Positions 1 through 7,748 are shown, counted from the stretch's first letter. The stretch is DNA of 13,834 nt from CAYRNC01 sp964425645 (GCA_964425645.1 CAYRNC010000044.1:1-13834); one strand, 5' to 3'. The notes: generated from the sequence alone by a model not told the origin. Program-made: numbers and translations.

Positions 1-66
1 TTTTACCACAGAAGGCTATTATCTTTTATATTTACAGACTTTCTTTCACAGTCTCAAAATAAAGGG

Positions 67-771
67 TTATTCAAACAGCAGCCTGTCTACTTCGTTTTTG
101 GCAAGCTTACGGTAATGACCGGACATCAAATGCCCCAGCATTAAATCTCCAATGGCAATGCGTTCCAGGTCAATCACTTTATTACCTACAGAAGCAAACA
201 TCTTGCGGACCTGGCGGTTTTTGCCTTCCTTGATTCTGATTTCCACAATAGCTGAACGGTCCATCTGCCTGATTACATTTATCTTGGCGGGAGATGTAAC
301 ATAACCGCCTATATCAATACCTTTTACAAGGCGGGCAACCCGTTCCCGCGACAGATTGCCTGCGACTCTGGCTCTGTAGGTTTTAGGAACCTGATGGCTT
401 GGGTGTGACATGCGGAAAGCAAAATCTCCATCATTAGTCATAAGGAGCATGCCCTCAGTGTTATAGTCCAGCCTCCCGACAGGAAATACCCTTTGCTCCA
501 TATCACCTACCAAATCCATAACGGTAGGCCGCCCCTTATCATCTGAAACCGTTGTCACATAACCTTTAGGTTTATTGAGCATGATGTACACTAGCTGTTT
601 TATCGGTTCAATTATTTTGCCGTCCACCTCAACCACATCATCTGTCCCGACATTATAGCCTTGCACATTCATCACGCTTCCGTTTATTTTAACTTTTCCT
701 GACGCAATGAGTTCATCTGCTTTTCTTCGCGAGGCTAAACCGGCCTGCGCAATGTATTTATTAAGTCTCAT
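67..771 (-). CDS. RsuA/RluB-family rRNA pseudouridine synthase
   Basis: This 234-residue protein is expected to isomerise a specific uridine in ribosomal RNA to pseudouridine. An S4-type RNA-binding domain occupies about residues 1-48 (it opens MRLNKYIAQAGLASRRKADE). The catalytic domain follows, with the family signature GRLDYNTEG at residues 99-107; D102 is the expected catalytic Asp. KNRQVRKM near the C terminus is also typical. The length matches bacterial RsuA/RluB proteins (about 230-250 aa). The ATG is preceded by AGGTGAG at 6-base spacing, which supports this start. The gene is on the same strand as the FAD oxidoreductase 61 bases upstream but appears to have its own promoter. The family call is safe. 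Which rRNA site it modifies (RsuA, RluB or RluE type) cannot be decided from sequence alone, so no symbol is given. Confidence 0.95.
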   Translation of the reverse strand: MRLNKYIAQAGLASRRKADELIASGKVKINGSVMNVQGYNVGTDDVVEVDGKIIEPIKQLVYIMLNKPKGYVTTVSDDKGRPTVMDLVGDMEQRVFPVGRLDYNTEGMLLMTNDGDFAFRMSHPSHQVPKTYRARVAGNLSRERVARLVKGIDIGGYVTSPAKINVIRQMDRSAIVEIRIKEGKNRQVRKMFASVGNKVIDLERIAIGDLMLGHLMSGHYRKLAKNEVDRLLFE

Positions 772-793
772 ATATGCTCACCTGCCTGTCGCT

Positions 794-822
794 ATTATAC
801 CTTTTTTTAAAAGGTGCATCAA
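794..822 (-). promoter_or_regulatory. candidate sigma-A promoter for the pseudouridine synthase gene
   Basis: On the minus strand TTGATG (822-817) is followed by a 17-base spacer and a perfect TATAAT (799-794), 23 bases before the start codon. The spacer contains a perfect inverted repeat, ACCTTTT/AAAAGGT at 799-815 with a 3-base loop. That repeat could also act as a weak terminator for the upstream FAD gene. Both readings are inferred from consensus matching only. Confidence 0.55.
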
Positions 823-832
823 GGCCGCTGCA

Positions 833-2119
833 TCATAGGATCTTTTCTTTATATATATTCTCAAGGTCATATTTTCTGATTCGCCCTCTGACTGTCTCCT
901 TATCGGTTGTGTACAGTCCCTTTTCCTTCATCCTGTCAAAATAGGCGGAGCCCGCAAAGGTATATCTGGTCATAAGCCCATCCTTGTTGTTGATCTGCCT
1001 GTTGGCAAAGGAAATCAGATCTCCCACCGCAATTTGATTGGGAAGCTCCAGGGTGCGCATGCCTTTAAGATATCGGGCCCCGTTATAGCCGGCCAAAGTA
1101 CCGGTGGAAATAGCCTCCGTATGCCCGATGAACAGCCCCGATTTTTCACCGCCGCAGAACATGTTTTCTATACCCTTCACCTTCATATCATCCTCTCGTT
1201 CCGCAACAGAAAGGTACCGGATAGAATTTCCCTTGCCTCCTGCATAAGGATCTGCATAGCGCGCATTTTCAAGCCCCGCAATCTGCCTTAATTTGTCTAA
1301 GGGCATATAGGGTGTCATGATTTTTGCATAGCCTGTGTCCAGCAGTATTATGTTTTCCGCATATTGATCCATTGCATATTGCTGGCATACTTTTAGGTCG
1401 AGCTTGTCTTTTGACACTTCACCGTCAGGCAAAGGCAAAATGACGATGCCCTTTTCATCCAGCTCATTTCTGATCTCATCCGAAAGAGATCCTTTTTCTA
1501 ATTTGCCTGAGCCGCTGAATGCACCGAAAGCACCATCCTTCCGCTGCCCCATTATGTCCACCTTGCCTGCCTTTTGAGTAATGCTGACCCTTGGACCGAA
1601 AGCGGGACATCTGAGTATGCACATGCAGCATCCGTTTCCGTAAGTAAGGCAATTGCCCATAGGACCGGTAGAGCCTGTAGTTTCAATGAAGGCATCACCT
1701 TCGACCGCAGTCTCGTCAGCGAGAATTATGCTGCTCATAATTTTTCCTTCGCTGTCCATGGTAACATCTACAGCCCTTGCGACCGTCTTTATATTAACGC
1801 CCTTTTCCAAAAGCAGCCTGCGAACCTTTGGCTCAACCTTCATAACATCGTACAAGCTTGCGTGATTATGACCGGGAAAATCTATGTTCACATGCCGCGA
1901 CAATCGATCGGTAATATCAAAGAGTTCATCGGCGCCCAATGCGATATTCTCTTCCGCTGCAGTATATCTCCCGTTATTTCTCATTATGCCGCCCACATTT
2001 CCGAGCCCTAAAAGCATATCGGTTTTTTCGATTAAAGTTACATCCGCACCCGCCTTCCTCGCCGCCAGAGCCGCTGCACAGCCTGACCAACCGCCACCTA
2101 TGACAACTATTTTATACAT
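833..2119 (-). CDS. FAD-dependent oxidoreductase with Cys-rich motif
   Basis: This 428-residue flavoprotein has an N-terminal Rossmann dinucleotide fold: VVIGGGWSGCAAALAARKAGADVTLIEK-like strand-loop-helix at residues 5-32, with GGGWSG at 8-13 and an acidic residue (E31) ending strand 2. A second FAD-contact region, IENMFCGGEKSG, lies at 317-328, followed by a glycine-rich GHTEAISTGTLAG segment. The overall plan resembles short GidA/MnmG-like or generic FAD-dependent oxidoreductases. A cysteine cluster (C157, C164, C165, C167, C171; core GCCMCILRCP) sits mid-protein and could bind a metal cluster or do thiol redox chemistry. The ATG has AGGTGA at 7-8 base spacing, and that ribosome site lies in one arm of a 13-base inverted repeat. 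The substrate is unknown. The gene follows the glycosylase gene by 80 bases. Confidence 0.8.
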   Translation of the reverse strand: MYKIVVIGGGWSGCAAALAARKAGADVTLIEKTDMLLGLGNVGGIMRNNGRYTAAEENIALGADELFDITDRLSRHVNIDFPGHNHASLYDVMKVEPKVRRLLLEKGVNIKTVARAVDVTMDSEGKIMSSIILADETAVEGDAFIETTGSTGPMGNCLTYGNGCCMCILRCPAFGPRVSITQKAGKVDIMGQRKDGAFGAFSGSGKLEKGSLSDEIRNELDEKGIVILPLPDGEVSKDKLDLKVCQQYAMDQYAENIILLDTGYAKIMTPYMPLDKLRQIAGLENARYADPYAGGKGNSIRYLSVAEREDDMKVKGIENMFCGGEKSGLFIGHTEAISTGTLAGYNGARYLKGMRTLELPNQIAVGDLISFANRQINNKDGLMTRYTFAGSAYFDRMKEKGLYTTDKETVRGRIRKYDLENIYKEKIL

Positions 2120-2122
2120 AAA

Positions 2123-2178
2123 AAAATCACCTGCCTTTAAACATCCATATACCAGACTATTTTACGGCAGGTGATTTT
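2123..2178 (-). repeat. 13-bp inverted repeat enclosing the FAD-gene leader and its ribosome site
   Basis: GGCAGGTGATTTT at 2166-2178 (plus strand) is the exact reverse complement of 2123-2135, with a 30-base loop. In the minus-strand transcript the second arm contains the ribosome site AGGTGA and runs into seven Us directly before the ATG. The hairpin could therefore hide the ribosome site or act as an attenuator or terminator. The loop carries CTGGTATA (2155-2148 on the minus strand), which could also be an extended -10 element. Confidence 0.6.
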
Positions 2179-2199
2179 GTGCAGTAATTTACCGCCCTT

Positions 2200-2718
2200 T
2201 TATTTTTGAACCCACTCCATTATCTGACTCCATTCTAAAATAAGGCTTTCAAGATTCCACCTTGCATTGGCAGGACTTGTCGACGGCAACCCTGTGACAG
2301 GTATCTTTGTCACGGGAAAATGGTACTTCATGTACAGCCTTGAAGCGGTGTTACCGTTAGCAAAGATTTTACCAATAGACGATTTTGCAATAACATCCTC
2401 CAGATTCGTGGGAACCACATCCCTTATGCTGCTGTCTGCCGCACCCTGCACACTGCAGCTTGCTATGACATCCCACAAAGCAATGTGGTTGTCAAGCATT
2501 AAAGCTTTTTTATCCGGTACATTTAAAGGCATAGGGTATCCTGTAATGGCAGCCATGACCTTCCAAAACCGATTGTTGGGATGGTGATAAAAAAATTTAC
2601 CCTCCCTGGATTTCGGTGAAGGAAATGTTCCCAGTATTAAAACTCTGCACTCGCTGTCATACAAGGGGTTCACAGGATGCACCAGTCGTTCCCGGTTTAT
2701 GTTCTGCTTTTCAGCCAT
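2200..2718 (-). CDS. DNA-deoxyinosine (hypoxanthine-DNA) glycosylase, MUG-like uracil-DNA glycosylase superfamily
   Basis: A base-excision repair enzyme of the uracil-DNA glycosylase superfamily, of the group that removes hypoxanthine from DNA. Counted from the ATG at 2718 (172 aa), motif I is LGTFPSPKSRE around 29-39. It is followed by HHPNNRFW at 45-52, the base-pocket segment, and by LPSTSPANARW at 144-154, the C-terminal DNA-intercalation motif. All three are characteristic of the hypoxanthine-DNA glycosylase group. The frame is open upstream to a GTG at 2742 (180 aa). Neither start has a strong ribosome site; the ATG is preferred because the extra eight residues (MWNNGKLR) look non-conserved. 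A likely promoter lies at 2774-2801. This is a housekeeping gene outside the catabolic cluster. Confidence 0.88.
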   Translation of the reverse strand: MAEKQNINRERLVHPVNPLYDSECRVLILGTFPSPKSREGKFFYHHPNNRFWKVMAAITGYPMPLNVPDKKALMLDNHIALWDVIASCSVQGAADSSIRDVVPTNLEDVIAKSSIGKIFANGNTASRLYMKYHFPVTKIPVTGLPSTSPANARWNLESLILEWSQIMEWVQK

Positions 2719-2773
2719 TCTTAGCTTACCATTATTCCACACTATTTACATGAGAATTTTATTGTCCCCATTA

Positions 2774-2801
2774 AGTATACAAATTATGAAAGCCTATTCA
2801 A
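2774..2801 (-). promoter_or_regulatory. candidate sigma-A promoter for the DNA glycosylase gene
   Basis: On the minus strand TTGAAT (2801-2796) is followed by a 16-base spacer and TATACT (2779-2774), giving an expected start near 2767. That leaves about 50 bases of leader to the ATG at 2718. It lies in the short gap after the RidA-family gene, in which I see no clear terminator. Confidence 0.45.
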
Positions 2802-2821
2802 TAAGTTACAATATATCTTAT

Positions 2822-3208
2822 CTATATGATCGCTATAGCAACCATTTCAATTTTGATTCCACCATATAAGGTGGCGACCTGAATTGTAGCACGGGCAGGT
2901 AAAGATTTAATATGTGGTAAAAAACATTCATCAAAAGATTTATTAAATCCCTTATAATCGTTAAAATCGCTAAGATAAACAGTCAATTGTACAATATTAT
3001 CAAGCGTTGCCCCTGCTGCATTTAGTGTAATATTGAGATTTTCAATTGTTTGTTTTGTTTGTTCTTTGATGTCTCCAGTATTTAAAAGCCCTGTCCCAGG
3101 ATCAACGGGTCCAATTCCCGCTGTAAAAATCATATTATTTGATTTTACGCATCTAGCATAAGAGCCCTTAGGCCTTGGGAGACCATTCGGTTCAATCGCT
3201 TCTTTCAC
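2822..3208 (-). CDS. RidA family protein (YjgF/YER057c/UK114), probable enamine/imine deaminase
   Basis: RidA-family proteins are small cytosolic trimers. They hydrolyse reactive enamines and imines formed by amino-acid enzymes, and catabolic operons often encode a dedicated copy. This 128-aa protein has the family length. It keeps the residues tied to activity in RidA: Tyr17 in GSYARC, Arg106 in LPARATIQVA (equivalent to E. coli Arg105) and Glu121 in IKIEMVAIA (equivalent to Glu120). TAGIGPVDPGTG at 29-40 is also typical. The start is a GTG with AAGGA about 10 bases upstream. The gene begins 35 bases after the M24 gene at 3244-4422 and is probably the last gene of that operon. It may process an imine made by the neighbouring enzymes, but this is inferred from position. 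Confidence 0.9.
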   Translation of the reverse strand: MKEAIEPNGLPRPKGSYARCVKSNNMIFTAGIGPVDPGTGLLNTGDIKEQTKQTIENLNITLNAAGATLDNIVQLTVYLSDFNDYKGFNKSFDECFLPHIKSLPARATIQVATLYGGIKIEMVAIAII

Positions 3209-3243
3209 TTAAATACCATCCTTTCTAAAATTAAATGGATAAG

Positions 3244-4422
3244 TTACCATATATCCGATTTAATGGTGGTCAAGACATTGCATCCATTATCAGTTATATG
3301 AACCACATCCTCAATCCTTGCTCCACCTATTTCATCAAAGTATAAACCCGGCTCTATTGCTAAAACCATCCCTGTCTTTAATATAGTAGTATCATCCTTA
3401 TTCAGTAGCGGACTTTCGCCGATTTCAACCCCAATTCCATGACCTGAATAAGCTTGTGTATAGCCATCTTCATAGCCGTATCTTTCTACTACTTGACGCC
3501 CCGCCTCCCAGATATCGCAAGCCTTATTTCCTGGCTTTGCCGCATCGAAACAAGCTTTTTGAGCTTCCATTACTGCTTCAAGTATTCGTTTTTGTTCTAG
3601 ATTAGGCGGGCCTATAACTTTTGTTCGGGTAAGATCTGTCACATATCCTCCAAACGGTAAACTCATATCAATAAATATCATATCCCCTTTTTGCATTTTC
3701 CGTTGCGTAGCATAAGGTTGCCGCAATGGGAAAATCGTTTCTAGTCCAGATTGAACATAAAGATATGGTAGACTTCCACAAAAATATTCCCCTCCAGCTA
3801 TCATATTTCTTCTTACCTCTGCTGCTACTTCCAACTCACTTATCCCTTCTACAGAAATCTCCATACCAATTAAAAGTGCCTCCTCGCCTATAGCGGTGGC
3901 TTTTTTTATCAACGCTAGTTCATTTTCACTTTTTACATGACGAAGCTCTTCTATTATTCTATCCGCATTTATTACTCCGTTAGGTATTTTGTCTAAGATA
4001 TATTGATAAAATGTTCCTGACATGATATCCATTCCGGCTATCGCTATTCTTGAATCTATTAGATCTTTTTCCTTCAACAGGTTAATTGTAGTTTCAAGAA
4101 GTGTAAATCCCCCATGCCAGGCTGTATGCGCTGCTATAATATTTTTCACCGGTGAAAAATGTTTTAGACGTTTGATCCAATTCTCACGATCTATCACCAA
4201 AGTCGGTTCACCATCCATCGGTAGAATTAGTAGTCCCATTCTCCATAAGCTCGGACTAATATAATTGGCCATATAACGTACATTTCCATAACGGTATCCA
4301 TCTGAAAAAACCAATAAAACATCAATGTTCTCATTCTTCATTAATTTTCTTGCCTTGCGCCAGCGCTCTTCAAACTCTTCCATTGGAATATACAAATCCT
4401 GCTCGAGCATAAAATCATTCAT
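3244..4422 (-). CDS. M24 family metallopeptidase / creatinase-fold hydrolase (first paralogue)
   Basis: This protein has the two-domain layout of aminopeptidase P, prolidase and creatinase: an N-terminal creatinase-like domain (about residues 15-160) and a C-terminal pita-bread domain. Numbered from the upstream in-frame ATG at 4431 (395 aa), the five metal ligands are all present: D255, D266, H331 (GHGIG), E360 (IEPG) and E374 (RIED). It should therefore bind two metal ions, unlike true creatinase. G338 sits where E. coli aminopeptidase P has His361. The start at 4422 (392 aa) is chosen because GGAGG touches the 4431 ATG but lies 9 bases before the fourth-codon ATG. It lies 59 bases after its paralogue and 35 bases before the RidA gene. 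The substrate could be a Xaa-Pro peptide or a small amide; the family also includes ectoine hydrolase and DMSP lyase. Confidence 0.88.
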   Translation of the reverse strand: MNDFMLEQDLYIPMEEFEERWRKARKLMKNENIDVLLVFSDGYRYGNVRYMANYISPSLWRMGLLILPMDGEPTLVIDRENWIKRLKHFSPVKNIIAAHTAWHGGFTLLETTINLLKEKDLIDSRIAIAGMDIMSGTFYQYILDKIPNGVINADRIIEELRHVKSENELALIKKATAIGEEALLIGMEISVEGISELEVAAEVRRNMIAGGEYFCGSLPYLYVQSGLETIFPLRQPYATQRKMQKGDMIFIDMSLPFGGYVTDLTRTKVIGPPNLEQKRILEAVMEAQKACFDAAKPGNKACDIWEAGRQVVERYGYEDGYTQAYSGHGIGVEIGESPLLNKDDTTILKTGMVLAIEPGLYFDEIGGARIEDVVHITDNGCNVLTTIKSDIW

Positions 4423-4481
4423 TATTTCCATCCTCCGTCATTTAGAATACAAGATCTAATAATTTATATCATTAAAAATCT

Positions 4482-5717
4482 TTATCGACAGTATAATTTT
4501 CGGGGAATAGTTGTTAAGATTCTGCAACCAGTATCAGTTACAACAATATTATCCTCTGTTCTATATCCTTCTTTGCCGGGAATGCCCAGTCCTGGCTCAA
4601 CCGCTATCACCATACCCGGCTGCAAGACTGTTTCTGCATAAGGTGTAATCATGGGCAATTCACCCACCTCCAGCCCAATCCCATGACCTGCATGCACTTC
4701 AGGAGCATAATTACCATACCCGGCATCGATTGCAATCTGTTTTGAATGATTAAATAGGTCTTTAGCTAAAACACCAGGCTTTATCATTTTTATCACACTT
4801 TGTTCCATTTCTAACGATACATCAAACATCCTTTGCTGTTCAACTGTGGGTTCTCCCACGATCGCCATGCGATTAAAATCACAACAATAACCCTGATAAA
4901 ATATTGCAAGGTCAACAATTACTAAATCTCCCTGCTTTATTTTCTTTCTTGTTGCTAGAGGTTGTCTCATAACAGGTAAACTAGTTTCCTTACCAGAGAT
5001 GACGTTAAAAAACTGCAACCAGCCCCAAGAATCTGCCCCTAAATTAATTGCTGTATTCTCGGCAATTAATGCGACTTCACTTTCTTTAACCCCTTCCTTA
5101 ATAGCATCTATTGCACTTTCCATTGCAGCGCCACCAATTCTGCATGCTATTTCAATCAATGCAATTTCTGCTGGGCTTTTAATTATTTTTAAATCCTCTA
5201 TTATACTTGTTGCATCATAAATAATTGCTTGTGGTAATTCCTCTTTGATTTTCATAAAAAAGCTTGCAGGCATAATATCCATACCGGCTATACCAATTCT
5301 CCCTTTATCTAATTTCTTATCTTTTATGCATTCGACCAAATTATGTACATGTCGATTATCACCGTGCCATTGAACAATTGAACAACGGACATCATCTACA
5401 TATGCCCTTTCCTTAACCCACCATTCAATAGGACGGTCAATAAACAGAGTATCTTCGCCAATGGATGGCATAAGAACGATTCCTACACGCCAAGAACTGG
5501 GCGGTAGATAGTTTACAAGATATCGTAAATTCCCCGGACGGTAGCCATCTCCAAAAAGAACCATAGCATCGAGCCCTTTTGCTGAAATCGCAGCCTTCGT
5601 CCTTGAAATACGGAGTCTGAACTCCTCTTCCTTAATCGGAAATTCTGCTTTTGATAACGCAGAATATTCTTCTGGCGGCGGCCAAAGCCGATCTCCATTA
5701 AAACAATATTCTTTCAT
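4482..5717 (-). CDS. M24 family metallopeptidase / creatinase-fold hydrolase (second paralogue)
   Basis: This 411-residue paralogue of the neighbouring M24 protein shares GYRxGNxRYxxNY, GMDIM and RQPxAT blocks with it. Metal ligands are D269 and D280 (VDLAIFYQGYCCDF), H345 (AGHGIG), E374 (VEPG) and E388 (RTED). All five are present, so a dinuclear metal site is expected. As in its neighbour, the position of the aminopeptidase P active-site histidine is glycine (G352). The ATG at 5717 has AAGGA about 8 bases upstream. No signal peptide is visible, so it is probably cytosolic. M24 proteins commonly dimerise, so a mixed dimer of the two paralogues is conceivable. Its placement after a transporter gene suggests that it acts on the imported compound. 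The exact reaction cannot be read from the sequence. Confidence 0.88.
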   Translation of the reverse strand: MKEYCFNGDRLWPPPEEYSALSKAEFPIKEEEFRLRISRTKAAISAKGLDAMVLFGDGYRPGNLRYLVNYLPPSSWRVGIVLMPSIGEDTLFIDRPIEWWVKERAYVDDVRCSIVQWHGDNRHVHNLVECIKDKKLDKGRIGIAGMDIMPASFFMKIKEELPQAIIYDATSIIEDLKIIKSPAEIALIEIACRIGGAAMESAIDAIKEGVKESEVALIAENTAINLGADSWGWLQFFNVISGKETSLPVMRQPLATRKKIKQGDLVIVDLAIFYQGYCCDFNRMAIVGEPTVEQQRMFDVSLEMEQSVIKMIKPGVLAKDLFNHSKQIAIDAGYGNYAPEVHAGHGIGLEVGELPMITPYAETVLQPGMVIAVEPGLGIPGKEGYRTEDNIVVTDTGCRILTTIPRKLYCR

Positions 5718-6027
5718 ATAGTTATTCCTTTCTTAATTATCCTATGTGCAGCTTATTTAATTCAAATATAGGAATAAAAGTGTGATATTTTTACGTAAAT
5801 TGCTGAGCCCTAATTCATAATTATATTAAGATTGACTAGATAAGGATAGAAATCAAAAAAACTTGTAGTAAAAATCATCTATGGCGTGTTGGCGAATGTT
5901 CTTATAATATTTTATACCAGTAGTAGTTGACATCCACCAACACCTTACAATCTTCATCAAATTTTTAACTAGCGTTTAATTTACTTTTTTATATACTGAT
6001 AAATGTTTATAATTGATCATTCATATT
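5718..6027 (-). other. 310-base gap between the symporter and M24 genes
   Basis: No convincing coding sequence is present. The gap is A+T rich. Its main structure is the inverted repeat at 5886-5943. The loop of that repeat holds TGGTATAAA on the minus strand, which fits an extended -10 element (TATAAA at 5916-5911) with a weak TTGGTG 18 bases upstream. The M24 genes may thus have a secondary promoter besides read-through from the sigma-54 promoter of the symporter. No canonical terminator follows the symporter stop codon. Confidence 0.45.
5886..5943 (-). repeat. 14-bp inverted repeat, 30-base loop, in the symporter-M24 intergenic gap
   Basis: 5886-5899 pairs with 5930-5943. Seven pairs (GTGTTGG/CCAACAC) are perfect in either strand. 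In the minus-strand RNA the pairing continues to 14 uninterrupted pairs, because two positions that are C-A mismatches on the plus strand become G-U wobbles. That asymmetry suggests the structure works in the minus-strand transcript, for example as a processing or stability element, attenuator or weak terminator. Confidence 0.5.
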
Positions 6028-7482
6028 TTAATTCTCATCTACTTTTTCTTTGTAATCCCACCAGTAAGCTTTTGCTTTTTCTGCAGGAGGGGGCGACGTC
6101 AAATAACTAACAACAAACATTGTTATTCCTGCAGCAGGGAATCCGATAAGCACCGGATGAACAACGTTATTGTACCCGTCGGGACCAAACAGTATCGTCC
6201 ATATAATCGAACCTGCCGCTCCAGCGATAATTGACCAAAAAGCACCTGTTGAGTTCACACGGCGTGAGAACCATGCAGCAAAGATCGGGAAAAAGTTCGC
6301 AGAGATATTTATACCCGAACCAAGCAGCCATAAAGACATTAAATTTGGTAACCATAAGGCTGATACTAACCCTAAGCCACATAAAATTATAACCGCCCAA
6401 CGACTCGCGCCTAATAATTGTTTATCACTAGCCCTTGGATTTATCATTTTTTGATAAATATCGCGAACAAGATTACCAGTTCCCGAAAGAACATATGAAT
6501 CAGCGGTGGACATAATAGCAGCAACCCATCCTACCAACAAGAATGCCGCTACGCCTTTTGGAAAAAGAGTCACTATCATAGCGGTAAACACATCTCCACC
6601 TACAGTATCTGCAGGGAGTATACCGTGTGCTACAATCCCACCCAGGAAAGGGAGTAAACATAAAATAAGAGTTATAATAAAACCAATTGTCATTCCGGTG
6701 ACCCCAGCCTTTTCGTCTCTTGCAGAATAGGCCCTCTGCCACATGCCTTGCCATATAAAATTTCCCGGAAACCATATTAACGCCCACGAAACAAGCTTGG
6801 CACCACCAGGGCTAAAAAAGTTAAATCCCCCAGAAGGCATTTGAGAGTTACCCAAACTAACGAACTCTCCGAATCCGCCATTCAAAAAACTGATTCCTGC
6901 CACTAATACTGCGATCATAGTGATTGACAGTAATATAGCTTGTATAACATCGGTAACGGCCACAGCAGATAACCCACCAAGCCAACAATACGTCATTATA
7001 ATTATTGTTCCAATTACAGCTCCGGTACTAAACGACATACCAAACAATACTTTACATGCCGAACCCATTGCCACTATTTGTACACCTATAACTGCTACGT
7101 GTTGAAAGATAAAAATAATAGAACTTATTGTTCGAGTTTTTTCATCGTAGCGCATTTCCACCACATCAGGTATAGTATATTGTGCAAATTTATTAAGCCT
7201 TCTAGAGAATAAAAAGACCCATATTGGCATACCGACATAAATCGGCCAAGCGTTCCAATAACCACCTATACCATAAGTCCAACCATAGCTCATATACCCG
7301 GCAACTGTCGATCCGCCAATACTAGTACCAACTACGGTCCCAATCATCACCCAAAATCCAAGGTTTCTTTTGGCAACTAAAAAATCATCCATGTTGCCTT
7401 GCTTTCGATAAAAATATATGCCAATAACGATCAAAGCTAAAGCAAAAGCTATAACAAATATCCAAATAGTTGTTGTCATCAT
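6028..7482 (-). CDS. Sodium:solute symporter (SSS) family transporter
   Basis: This 484-residue integral membrane protein of the PutP/PanF superfamily takes up a small solute with sodium. Hydrophobic segments fill most of its length, about 12-13 helices, starting at residues 6-24. GTSIGGSTVAGY at 52-63 (helix 2 region) and AAIMSTADSY at 321-330 are family hallmarks; S325 and T326 match the Na2-site Ser/Thr pair of PutP. The C terminus is hydrophilic and short. Adjacent ATGs at 7482 and 7479 both lie behind a G-rich ribosome site (GGGGGTGGATAGGA), so the start is uncertain by one codon. A sigma-54 promoter sits about 65-75 bases upstream. The gene leads the minus-strand cluster of M24 and RidA genes and probably imports their substrate, which is unknown. 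Confidence 0.93.
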   Translation of the reverse strand: MMTTTIWIFVIAFALALIVIGIYFYRKQGNMDDFLVAKRNLGFWVMIGTVVGTSIGGSTVAGYMSYGWTYGIGGYWNAWPIYVGMPIWVFLFSRRLNKFAQYTIPDVVEMRYDEKTRTISSIIFIFQHVAVIGVQIVAMGSACKVLFGMSFSTGAVIGTIIIMTYCWLGGLSAVAVTDVIQAILLSITMIAVLVAGISFLNGGFGEFVSLGNSQMPSGGFNFFSPGGAKLVSWALIWFPGNFIWQGMWQRAYSARDEKAGVTGMTIGFIITLILCLLPFLGGIVAHGILPADTVGGDVFTAMIVTLFPKGVAAFLLVGWVAAIMSTADSYVLSGTGNLVRDIYQKMINPRASDKQLLGASRWAVIILCGLGLVSALWLPNLMSLWLLGSGINISANFFPIFAAWFSRRVNSTGAFWSIIAGAAGSIIWTILFGPDGYNNVVHPVLIGFPAAGITMFVVSYLTSPPPAEKAKAYWWDYKEKVDEN

Positions 7483-7556
7483 ATCCTATCCACCCCCATA
7501 ACCATAATTATTTGCGATAACGATTAAGAGAAAAACGATAACACGAAACATTTTAA

Positions 7557-7572
7557 TGCAACATCTGTACCA
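7557..7572 (-). promoter_or_regulatory. sigma-54 (-24/-12) promoter for the symporter operon
   Basis: The minus strand reads TGGTAC-AGATG-TTGCA. This matches the sigma-54 consensus TGGCAC-N5-TTGCA at all but one base, with the essential GG and GC ten bases apart. Transcription would start near 7546, about 64 bases before the ATG. A sigma-54 activator gene lies next door, which makes the call stronger. Confidence 0.8.
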
Positions 7573-7712
7573 AGACATTTTGTGATCTAGTGTTGCATGT
7601 CAGTGACTTGGTTTGTTTTACTCCGCCATACGAATTATTGAAATTAGAGTATATAGTGGGTAGATATCGATAAGAGAGACTATTTAAAATTGAATATTAT
7701 ATTTGACTATAT

Positions 7713-7748
7713 TGCATATCTGCATGTAAATTCACATGTTTGCATGAC
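7713..7748. promoter_or_regulatory. candidate enhancer pair A for the sigma-54 regulator
   Basis: Two copies of a 16-base motif start 20 bases apart: TGCATATCTGCATGTA (7713-7728) and CACATGTTTGCATGAC (7733-7748). The core is TGCA-N4-TGCA, which has dyad symmetry, with the second copy degenerate in its left half. The pair lies about 165-200 bases upstream of the predicted symporter transcription start, a usual distance for bacterial enhancers. Confidence 0.6.

Noticed and set aside
1..66. Terminator after the pseudouridine synthase gene (AGACT/AGTCT hairpin)
   Set aside because: Only a 5-bp stem with a 9-base loop and no clean U-run on the minus strand.
1574..2011. 145-codon plus-strand frame inside the FAD oxidoreductase gene
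   Set aside because: It is antisense to a gene with clear flavoprotein motifs, and has no ribosome site or recognisable product.
3244..5717. M24 proteins called true creatinases
   Set aside because: Creatinase lacks the five metal ligands, and both proteins here keep all of them.
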